The notes below the pieces were generated by a model, which was given only the letters and a program-made list of their open reading frames with translations, ran no database searches and had not been told where the DNA came from. Shown in pieces: positions 1 to 6,364 of a stretch of 6,764 bases of DNA. The translations under genes were made by a program, and so were the position numbers. Source of the stretch: Desulfatibacillaceae bacterium (GTDB taxonomy: Bacteria; Desulfobacterota; Desulfobacteria; Desulfobacterales; Desulfatibacillaceae). The stretch lies in contig JASEHB010000116.1 of assembly GCA_030018745.1 (NCBI GenBank), forward strand, positions 1 through 6,764, read 5' to 3'. The first letter of the stretch is position 1, and each line of letters opens with the position of its first letter.

Positions 1-22
1 CAAGCCAAAAGGAGGAAAAACC

Positions 23-451
23 ATGAAGGAAAGAGTGTTGCTTGTGGATGATGAAAAGGAGTTTCTGGAAGTTATGTCCGAGCGCATGACCAACAGGGGC
101 ATGGTAGTTTCAACCGCAGAATCAGCCTTTGACGCGCTTGATCAGCTTAAAAGCGGCAGCTTTGATGCCATAGTGCTGGATCTTATGATGCCTGGCATGG
201 ACGGCATTGAGACCTTAAAGACCATCAAGCAGAAGAATCCGGCCTTGCAGGTCATACTGCTCACAGGGCACGCAACCGTGGAAAAAGGCATCGAGGCCAT
301 GAAGCTTGGGGCAACGGATTTTGTTGAAAAGCCCGCAGACATGAATGTGCTTGCCGAAAAAATAAAAACCGCAAAGGCCAATAAAATGATGATTGTGGAG
401 CATGAAATGGAGGAAAAGCTCAAGAGTATTATCACATCCAAAGGCTGGTAA
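23..451 (+). CDS. Single-domain response regulator (CheY-like receiver)
   Basis: Cytoplasmic phosphoacceptor protein of 142 residues that takes a phosphoryl group from a histidine kinase. The receiver fold fills about residues 3-120. The acidic pair is D9/D10 in LLVDDE, the phosphoacceptor is D53 in VLDLMMPGMDG, the switch residue is T81 in LLTGHA, and the conserved lysine is K103 in VEKPAD. No output domain follows; residues 121-142 form a short charged helical tail ending in KSIITSKGW. The start is secure: an AAGGAGG ribosome binding site (9-15) lies 7 bases upstream of the ATG. The gene begins 22 bases from the window edge without an obvious promoter, so it is probably the distal gene of an operon whose upstream member, possibly its kinase, is outside the window. 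With no effector domain it must act by protein contact or as a phosphorelay intermediate. Family assignment is very secure; partner and role are unknown. Confidence 0.96.
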   Translation: MKERVLLVDDEKEFLEVMSERMTNRGMVVSTAESAFDALDQLKSGSFDAIVLDLMMPGMDGIETLKTIKQKNPALQVILLTGHATVEKGIEAMKLGATDFVEKPADMNVLAEKIKTAKANKMMIVEHEMEEKLKSIITSKGW

Positions 452-656
452 TGCCTTGTCTGCTGCACGCCAAAACAAACTGCGGCCAAGGGGTCATAAC
501 CTTTGCGCTTTACCCAAACAATGAATCAGGCTCCCTTATAAGCCGCGGGATGCCTTTATTCTAAACCCTTATCAACTTTATTAAGCCAAAGCAGCGGCCA
601 GATTTCACCTGCTTATAAAAGCCGCCACAAAAAAAGTTCCTGCCTAAAATCATAAG

Positions 657-697
657 GGGAAGTCTTGTTCATGGATGACAGGCTTCCCTGTTTTTTT
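657..697 (+). terminator. Candidate intrinsic terminator
   Basis: GGGAAGTCT (657-665) pairs with AGGCTTCCC (680-688), giving a 9-bp stem with one G-U pair and a 14-base loop. It is followed by TG and then seven T residues (691-697). This is the normal layout of a Rho-independent terminator on the plus strand. It lies about 205 bases after the receiver stop, so it would end that transcript and insulate the hydratase gene. The distance is long and the stem only moderately GC-rich, so the call is moderate. Confidence 0.5.
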
Positions 698-895
698 GCT
701 TCTACAAGCCGGTCTGTTTTTTTTTGCAGCGCAAAAGCACGGCGGAGCTGTCTGCCAAAAAAAATTCACGGCAACATAAGACTGTTGAAAGAGGCTGTAA
801 AAAATGAGAAGGTTTGTTCCTCGTGTCGGATAAAACCTTTGTTGCAGCGGGAACAGACAGCAAAATACTTTTGAACTTCTTGCAGCAATAATGCC

Positions 896-900
896 GGAGG
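896..900 (+). promoter_or_regulatory. Ribosome binding site deciding the hydratase start
   Basis: GGAGG followed by a 5-base spacer (CTTTG) precedes the ATG at 906. The alternative in-frame ATG at 891 has no purine-rich sequence upstream and would itself overlap this site, so 906 is preferred. Confidence 0.75.
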
Positions 901-905
901 CTTTG

Positions 906-1730
906 ATGAGCAATTCGCCAGACAATGGTTCAGTTACTATTTCCCGCCAGGGCCAGGTGGCCCTTATCACCCTGAACAGGCCCAAAAGGAAAAACGCCTT
1001 TGGGAAGGCCATGTGGGAAAGCATTGCCCTTGCAGCAAAGGACTTGACTGCCAGCGTACCCCGCGCTGTGGTGATAACTGGATCCGGCGATTTTTTTTGC
1101 GCAGGAATGGATGTCAACCCGGACAACCCCCAAGTGGCGGCTCTCATGGAGGCCTTGCAGACCAAAAACCCCCAGCCCATGCGGGAATTGCTCAAGCAGA
1201 TGCGCGATTCCATTGACCCTATTTTTGAGCTGCCTGTGCCCATAATTGCGGCGGTGAACGGCGGGGCCTACGGCGGAGGGGCCGAGCTTGCCTCGCGCTG
1301 CGATTTGAGGGTGATGGACGAAAACGCGGTTTTCTGCTTTTCGGAGGTTAGCCTTGGGCTGATGCCCGATTGGGGCGGAGGTGTGGCCATCACAAGGCTT
1401 TTAGGCCCTTCGCGGGCTGCGGATCTGGTGCTCACCGCCCGCAAGGTTGGGGCTGATGAGGCCCTTGCCTTGGGTCTGGCAAACCGGATTGCCCCGGCAG
1501 GCAAAGCCCTGGAAGTTGCCCTTGAGCTGGCCAAAACAATTGCCGCCAACGGCCCCCTTTCGGTGCGGGCCGCCCTGTCCGTGATAAGGGAAACACCGGC
1601 AAGAACGCTTAAAAGCGCCCTGGATTTGGAGCTTGAGCTTGCGGCGCAACTCATTGCAGACGGGGAGTGCATACACGGGGTCGCAGCTTTTTTTGAAAAA
1701 AAGAAGCCGGTTTTTCCTGACCCGCAATAA
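906..1730 (+). CDS. Enoyl-CoA hydratase/isomerase (crotonase) family protein
   Basis: A cytoplasmic 274-residue crotonase-superfamily enzyme, close to the usual length of about 260. Members bind acyl-CoA and stabilise an enolate through an oxyanion hole; the classical reaction is hydration of a 2-enoyl-CoA to 3-hydroxyacyl-CoA. Visible marks are LNRPKRKNAF (23-32), the first oxyanion-hole element FFCAGMDV (63-70), the second, NGGAYGGGAEL (118-128), and SEVSLGLMPDWGG (146-158). By motif alignment E127 and E147 match the two catalytic glutamates (E144 and E164) of rat mitochondrial enoyl-CoA hydratase, so hydratase chemistry is possible; isomerases often lack one of them. The C-terminal helical part (about 200-265) looks complete. 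An in-frame ATG at 891 would add five residues. No thiolase, dehydrogenase or acyl-CoA ligase gene is adjacent, so substrate and pathway cannot be read from context. It converges with the sensor kinase, with 30 bases between the stop codons. Confidence 0.94.
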   Translation: MSNSPDNGSVTISRQGQVALITLNRPKRKNAFGKAMWESIALAAKDLTASVPRAVVITGSGDFFCAGMDVNPDNPQVAALMEALQTKNPQPMRELLKQMRDSIDPIFELPVPIIAAVNGGAYGGGAELASRCDLRVMDENAVFCFSEVSLGLMPDWGGGVAITRLLGPSRAADLVLTARKVGADEALALGLANRIAPAGKALEVALELAKTIAANGPLSVRAALSVIRETPARTLKSALDLELELAAQLIADGECIHGVAAFFEKKKPVFPDPQ

Positions 1731-1738
1731 CGACTCCG

Positions 1739-1776
1739 GGGCTTTCCAACGAGCAGCCTGCTACTGGAGAAAGCCC
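1739..1776. repeat. Nested inverted repeat between convergent genes
   Basis: GGGCTTTCC (1739-1747) pairs with GGAGAAAGCCC (1766-1776), with a two-base bulge in the right arm. Inside it AGCA (1752-1755) pairs with TGCT (1759-1762) over a 3-base loop. The structure starts just after the hydratase stop and covers the last codons and stop of the kinase gene on the other strand. It could slow or end transcription from both sides or protect the 3' ends, but neither side has a T-run, so it is not a canonical intrinsic terminator. Confidence 0.4.
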
Positions 1777-4700
1777 TCGCCCTCCAATGCCTCGCGCACC
1801 TTTTTCGCCAGCGTCTGCCTTGAGAAGGGTTTTTCCAGAAAGATAAGCCCCTCGTCCAGCACGCCTTTGTGGCTGATTATCTCCGCAGAATAGCCTGACA
1901 TGAAGAGAATTTTCATCTCCGGCAGCACCTCCTTCAAATTGTTCCACAGGGTAAGGCCATTCATTTTGGGCATAACCACATCTGTGAGCAGAAGGTGAAT
2001 GTCGCCCTTGTAGGCATGGGCCAGATCAATGGCCTTCTGTGGAGTGTTGACCGCCAGAACCTTGTAGCCAAGCTGGGTAAGCACCTGCTTGGTCAGGTCC
2101 AGCAGGGGGTCTTCATCTTCCACAAGCAGAATTGTCTCCTTGCCCTGGGGCGGCTCAAGTTCCTCCTGCTCAAGGCCCTTGGCCAGAAGTTTCCCTTCAT
2201 CGTGGCAGGGCAGATAGACCTTGAAGGTTGAACCCTGGCCCAGCTCGCTGTAAACTTTTATAAATCCCTCATTCTGGCGGACAATGCCGTAAACCGTTGC
2301 CAGCCCCAGCCCCGTGCCCTTGCCCACATCCTTGGTGGTGAAGAAGGGTTCAAAGATGTTTTCCTGGGTCTCTTTGTCCATGCCCGAACCCGTGTCGCTC
2401 ACGGAAAGCATGACAAATTTTCCGGATGTTACGCCGTTGCGCGTCACAAACTGGAGATACTCATCAGCCTGTACTACTAAGGTTTCAACGGTCACGGTAC
2501 CCACATCGCTTATGGCATCCCGCGCGTTCACCACAAGGTTTGTGATTATCTGGTCTATCTGGGCCGGGTCCATGTAAACAGGGCAAATGCCCAAATCAGG
2601 CTTCCACAGAAACTGGATGTTCTCGCCTATGAGCCTGCCAAGCATCTTGAACATGCCGCCTATGGTTTTGTTAAGGTCAAGAACAACAGGGGTTATGGTC
2701 TGCTTGCGGGCAAAGGCCAGAAGCCTGTCAACAAGCTGGGCGCTTCGCTTGCCTGCATCCTTTATCTCGCTCACATACCTGTGGAGGGTGCTTGCAGAAT
2801 CCAGGTTCATCAAAGCCAGTTCCGAATAGCCTATGACAACGCCCAGCATGTTGTTGAAGTCGTGGGCAATCCCTCCGGCAAGCTGGCCCACCGCCTCCAT
2901 CTTCTGGGCCTGGCGAAGCTGGTTTTCGAGCTTCTCTTGTTCGGCCTGGGCCTTCTTGCGCGCTGTAATATCCCTGCTGACCGAAAGAATGCCCGTAAAC
3001 TCGCCGTCAGCGTTGCGGATGTAGGAGAAAACCGCCTCAACCCAGATGGTGGAACCATCCTTTTTGTATTCTTCAAGCTCAAGGGTTCGGGTGCGGGTTG
3101 GATCAGCATCGGCCTTTTCCTCAAGGGCCATCTCCTCCCCAAAGACCTGCATGGCGTATTCCAGGGAGGCCGGGGTCATTATCTGGTCAATGGTCTCGCC
3201 AAGGCTTTCTGCAACAGTGTATCCGCGCAGCCGCTCAATGGAAGGGCTTACATAGATGAAGTTCAGGTCCTTGTCCTGCACGGAAATTACATCTGCGGTG
3301 TTGTCTGCGATGAGGCGGTACTTTGCTTCGCTTTCCCTTAAACCTTCCTCCGCCTTTTTGCGGTCGGTTATGTCCATTATTGCCCCCACAAGGCTGGTGA
3401 CGCTGCCATTGGCATCCGTTATGGCAGCCTTGTGGAATATCACATCGCGCATATTGCCCAAAGCGTTTTTGACCCTGGATTCATAAATCTGGGAGCCTGC
3501 GCTTTCAAAAAGCTCTTCATCCTTTTGGTGGTAGGTTCTGGCGAGGTCTTCAGGGGCCAGCTCAAACACGGTCTTGCCCTTCAAATGCTCCCTTTTCTGG
3601 CCGAAGAAATCCTCAAAAGCCTTGTTCATGCCCAGGTAGCGGCCCTGCCTGTCCTTGTAGAAAACCGGCACCGGCATGGCTTCCAGCAGAGCATCCAAAA
3701 AAGCCCGGCCTGTTTCCAGCTTGCCAAGAAGCCCGTCCCGCTCGGTAAGCGCCCTGGCAAGGGCCACATTGCTGTATCCAAGCCTGGAAATAAGCTCTGC
3801 AAAACGGGTGTAAAAGCCCATGAGCGTGTCCACGGATTTGCGGGGCCAGCGAGGGGCCCGGTCAAGGGCAGCAAGGTATTTTTCCTCGTCAAATCCGAAT
3901 CTCTTTGCCTGCTGGCGGAAGGCCTCCCTGTCAATTTCTTCATCATCAAAAAAGAACTGTCCGAAGAAAAGGTTGCCCAGATGCCTGTTGCCAACAACAA
4001 TGGGTGTGGATAGATCCCAGAGACTGTTTTTGCACTTGTAGAGCTTGTATTGGCCCTTTTCGATTCCCTGGGTAAGCTCGCAGTCGCTCTCCACGCAGGC
4101 CTTGTTGGCCTGGGGGTGAACCCTGTGAAAACGGGTGCAGATGTCCTGCCAGCCCGCAGCTACAAGAACCTTGCCCTTAAGGTCTATTATGGCCACACCC
4201 ATATTGGTCAGCGCATGGAAATTATCCATAATGGCCTGGATTTCCGGGGCGTCAAGAATGTCTTCAAGCTCAAGGATTTCCAGGCTGCTGTCCGGCTCAA
4301 GAATGGCTTTGAGTTTGGTGCGGACCCTTGCCTCGCTTTCCTCAAGGGCTTTTCTGGCGTTGCGCTCCTGGGTCTGATCCCTGAAAACCAGCACCACGCC
4401 TTCCACTTTGCCTTCTTCAATGCGGATTGGCGCGCCGCTGTCGGCAATGGGAACTTCGCGGCCGTCCTTGGCAATCAGCAGTGTGTGGTTGGCAAGGCCC
4501 GCCACCTGTCCGTCACGCAGAACCCGTGCGACCGGGCTTTCAACCGGGGCGCGGGTGTGCTCGTTGATAATGACAAAAACCTCTTCAACCGGGCGGCCGG
4601 ATGCCTCACCCTGCGACCAGCCGGTAAGCTCCTCCGCCACCGGGTTCATCTGTTTCACACGGCCCTTTGCGTCTGTTGAAAGCACTGCATCGCCAATGCT

Positions 4701-5762
4701 ATAAAGGGTGGCCTTGAACTGCTCCTGGGCCTGCCTTTTTTCCCTTTCTATGCGAAAAAGGCGCTCAAGGCTCTGCACCTGACGCTGGCGGAAAATGTAT
4801 CCTGCGGCAATGGCCACCAGAAGCACGCCAAGAAGCATGAAAGCACCAAAAGCGACCGCAAGTTGGCTTATGGGGGCAAGAATCTCGTCTGCATCCACCT
4901 TGGAAATAAGAAACCAGTTTGAGCCTTCAACAGGCCGGAGGTCTGAAAGGACATCCACCCCCCGGTAGTCTTTGCCCCGGAAAACCCCGGTTTTGCCCAT
5001 CACGGCATGAACAGCGGGGAGATCCGCCTGCGCCAGGGGAACGCGAAGCACAAGGGCGGCTTCGGGCAGATGGCGCAGGGGGTTGAGAAACAGAACGCTG
5101 TCACCTTCCCGGCGCACCAGAAGCGTCTCCGCGCTTGGGCTTATAGTGGGCCAGGAGTGTAGAAGGGGATACAGAAAGCTCTCCGCATCAAAGCGCAGCA
5201 CAAGGGCCACCGGCAGGGGCTTGCCGGTGCTGTCCGGAGGGAAGATAATCGTATCAATGTGCGCTGTGCCATTGGCACATAGATACACCTCGGACATGAC
5301 CGGGCCGCCTGTTGCCAGGGCTTTTTCCAGGGCCGCAAGGGCTTCCCGATGAAGGGGATGGGGATTTTCATTGGCGGACAAAAGAATTTTTCCGGAGGCA
5401 TCCACCAGAATAGAATCCGAATAACCATAGGATTCCATGTCCAGAATCAAGCGGTTTTGCCATTGCCGGGTCAGTTCCGCATTCTGCGGGTCCTGCAGCC
5501 AGTCTTCCATGGCCTTGGCAAAAAAAGGGCTGCCTGCCGCGCGTTTGGCGTCCGAAAGGCGCTCCTTGCGCCATTGCTCAAGCTGCTGGGCCTTGAGCGC
5601 TCCGATGGAGCTTAATTCCCGGTGCTTTTCCTGGCGGATGCGGCCTGTTTCCCGGTCTAAAAAAACAAGGCACACAGCCACAAAGGCAAGCACAAACAGC
5701 ACAAAAAGAGCAGCCCATGTTCTCCAATCAGGCTTTTTGGGTGGCAGGGATGGGTTTTCCAT
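1761..5762 (-). CDS. Membrane hybrid sensor histidine kinase (Cache-like, PAS, PocR, PAS, PAS, HisKA, HATPase, REC)
   Basis: A 1333-residue inner-membrane sensor kinase with its own receiver. Counting from the ATG: TM helix about 16-35; periplasmic Cache-like region about 36-297, whose end (RPVEGSNWFLISKVDADE) is typical of such sensors; TM helix about 298-324; a charged linker helix; PAS1 about 348-465; PocR sensory domain about 492-660 with cysteines C542, C556, C561 and C577 and the motif GNLFFGQFFF; PAS2 about 686-800; PAS3 about 806-933. The transmitter follows: HisKA with H967 in GGIAHDFNNML, then HATPase with the N-box VNARDA (N1079), the G1 box DTGSGM (D1123), FEPFFTTK and the G2 box GKGTGLGLA (1147-1155). 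The C-terminal receiver (about 1208-1327) has E1215/D1216, phosphoacceptor D1261 in LLLTDVVMP, S1289 and K1311, so both phosphotransfer sites look intact. PocR domains were predicted to sense small hydrocarbon derivatives; the ligand here is unknown. No DNA-binding partner or Hpt protein is visible. An upstream in-frame TTG at 5777, with its own AGGA, would add five residues. Confidence 0.96.
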   Translation of the reverse strand: MENPSLPPKKPDWRTWAALFVLFVLAFVAVCLVFLDRETGRIRQEKHRELSSIGALKAQQLEQWRKERLSDAKRAAGSPFFAKAMEDWLQDPQNAELTRQWQNRLILDMESYGYSDSILVDASGKILLSANENPHPLHREALAALEKALATGGPVMSEVYLCANGTAHIDTIIFPPDSTGKPLPVALVLRFDAESFLYPLLHSWPTISPSAETLLVRREGDSVLFLNPLRHLPEAALVLRVPLAQADLPAVHAVMGKTGVFRGKDYRGVDVLSDLRPVEGSNWFLISKVDADEILAPISQLAVAFGAFMLLGVLLVAIAAGYIFRQRQVQSLERLFRIEREKRQAQEQFKATLYSIGDAVLSTDAKGRVKQMNPVAEELTGWSQGEASGRPVEEVFVIINEHTRAPVESPVARVLRDGQVAGLANHTLLIAKDGREVPIADSGAPIRIEEGKVEGVVLVFRDQTQERNARKALEESEARVRTKLKAILEPDSSLEILELEDILDAPEIQAIMDNFHALTNMGVAIIDLKGKVLVAAGWQDICTRFHRVHPQANKACVESDCELTQGIEKGQYKLYKCKNSLWDLSTPIVVGNRHLGNLFFGQFFFDDEEIDREAFRQQAKRFGFDEEKYLAALDRAPRWPRKSVDTLMGFYTRFAELISRLGYSNVALARALTERDGLLGKLETGRAFLDALLEAMPVPVFYKDRQGRYLGMNKAFEDFFGQKREHLKGKTVFELAPEDLARTYHQKDEELFESAGSQIYESRVKNALGNMRDVIFHKAAITDANGSVTSLVGAIMDITDRKKAEEGLRESEAKYRLIADNTADVISVQDKDLNFIYVSPSIERLRGYTVAESLGETIDQIMTPASLEYAMQVFGEEMALEEKADADPTRTRTLELEEYKKDGSTIWVEAVFSYIRNADGEFTGILSVSRDITARKKAQAEQEKLENQLRQAQKMEAVGQLAGGIAHDFNNMLGVVIGYSELALMNLDSASTLHRYVSEIKDAGKRSAQLVDRLLAFARKQTITPVVLDLNKTIGGMFKMLGRLIGENIQFLWKPDLGICPVYMDPAQIDQIITNLVVNARDAISDVGTVTVETLVVQADEYLQFVTRNGVTSGKFVMLSVSDTGSGMDKETQENIFEPFFTTKDVGKGTGLGLATVYGIVRQNEGFIKVYSELGQGSTFKVYLPCHDEGKLLAKGLEQEELEPPQGKETILLVEDEDPLLDLTKQVLTQLGYKVLAVNTPQKAIDLAHAYKGDIHLLLTDVVMPKMNGLTLWNNLKEVLPEMKILFMSGYSAEIISHKGVLDEGLIFLEKPFSRQTLAKKVREALEGEGFLQ

Positions 5763-5769
5763 AGGCCAA

Positions 5770-5775
5770 TCTCCC
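5770..5775 (-). promoter_or_regulatory. Ribosome binding site supporting the kinase ATG start
   Basis: On the minus strand GGGAGA lies 7 bases before the ATG at 5762. The competing TTG at 5777 has only AGGA (5785-5788), also 7 bases upstream. The better match plus the ATG codon favour 5762, but the two starts differ by only five residues and the TTG cannot be excluded. Confidence 0.6.
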
Positions 5776-5825
5776 AATACTAAATCCTGGATGAAGTTAC
5801 ACCTGCAACATCCGTGCGTGAAGCC

Positions 5826-5854
5826 TTAAAAGCCCAATAAGCGCAAACTGTCAG
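5826..5854 (-). promoter_or_regulatory. Candidate sigma-70-type promoter of the sensor kinase
   Basis: Read on the minus strand, CTGACA (5854-5849) is a good -35 match, followed by a 17-base spacer and TTTTAA (5831-5826) as a weak -10. The -10 lies about 60 bases before the kinase ATG. The -35 and the spacing are good and the -10 is poor, so this is tentative. No sigma-54 type GG/GC pair with correct spacing was found here. Confidence 0.28.
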
Positions 5855-6364
5855 AGGAAATGCCTTGCCAAAGGGGTGCAACATGAAGCACAGCCTGGAC
5901 GATAAGCTGCCCACCGCTGCTTAATGAGGGAGCAAAACACTTTGTTCGCCTGCCCGGTAATGCCGGAAAATAAGTACACCCCCGTGAACCGGTACTCAAC
6001 ATCCCCTGCATTGCCTTATAGTTTACATACTTCTCTACGCCAATGCAACTATTTGTATTGCTTAAAATAAAATTGAGTGGGGAATGAGAATGCGGAAACA
6101 GCATTATGATAATGCAGTAAATTCAGGTAGCACTTGGTATATGGCTGTGTTTTTGGGGGAAAATAAGGCTCCTCAATCCATGCGTGCCGACAAAAGATTC
6201 ATCAGCCCCGCAAAAAAATTGATGGTGCACAAATCTTGGCTCGTGAATTATACGGGCTCGCCTTCCGCCGCATCAGGCATCCCTGCACCAGTTGGCAAAG
6301 CCTTGCAAGCGCCTGTTACCAGCCAAAAGCCGCCCCTGCAAATTTTTATATGGGTCTTTTAATT

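Larger units (their letters stand above)
452..905. other. Intergenic region between receiver and hydratase
   Basis: No convincing gene was found in this stretch of about 450 bases. The longest plus-strand frame (665-874) has no ribosome binding site, a low-complexity translation and no family resemblance. The stretch is visibly richer in A/T runs than the flanking genes. It contains the terminator-like hairpin at 657-697, a second T-run at 717-725 in a similar context (CTG, T-run, GC), and an imperfect direct repeat, CTTATAAGCCGC at 535-546 and CTTATAAAAGCCGC at 612-625. The promoter of the downstream hydratase should lie in the last 150 bases, but only weak sigma-70-like matches are present there (for example TTGCAG at 842-847, 16 bases, AATACT at 864-869), so none is annotated. 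Confidence 0.6.
5763..6364. other. Intergenic region upstream of the sensor kinase
   Basis: About 600 bases separate the FGE-like gene from the kinase, both on the minus strand, so the two are probably not co-transcribed. Two 92-codon frames exist, 5826-6104 on minus and 6084-6362 on plus. Neither resembles a known family; the plus one has GGGG at 6079-6082 before ATGs at 6084 and 6090, and is treated as doubtful. The part around 6010-6080 is A/T-rich. No clear terminator (stem plus T-run) is visible just downstream of the FGE-like stop on the minus strand, and no tRNA or recognisable riboswitch was seen. A candidate kinase promoter is listed separately. Confidence 0.55.

Noticed and set aside
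842..869. Possible sigma-70 promoter TTGCAG, 16 bases, AATACT before the hydratase
   Set aside because: Only about half of the consensus positions match in each box; similar matches are expected by chance in A/T-rich sequence.
665..874. 69-codon plus-strand frame in the receiver-hydratase gap
   Set aside because: No ribosome binding site, it starts inside the loop of the terminator-like hairpin, and the translation is low in information with no family resemblance.
650..1243. 197-codon minus-strand frame antisense to the hydratase
   Set aside because: Shadow of the crotonase coding sequence; the sense frame carries unmistakable family motifs.
1687..1703. CTTTTTTTGAAAAAAAG palindrome with an in-frame A AAA AAG slippery heptamer near the hydratase end
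   Set aside because: A -1 shift would only swap the last few residues and stop at 1718-1720, and the nearest hairpin is about 35 bases downstream, too far to stimulate slippage. Codons for FFEKKK explain the runs.
2781..4679. Long plus-strand frames opposite the kinase (2781-3341, 3432-4013, 4050-4679)
   Set aside because: They mirror the kinase coding bias; the minus-strand frame has continuous domain content over the same span.
5981..5997. Small inverted repeats around 5955-5997 (CCGG-TAATG-CCGG and an AGTAC/GTACT pair)
   Set aside because: Stems of 4-5 bp without conservation evidence or T-runs; expected by chance in a 600-base gap.
5826..6104. 92-codon minus-strand frame upstream of the kinase
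   Set aside because: No convincing ribosome binding site, no recognisable family, and its 3' end overlaps the likely kinase promoter.
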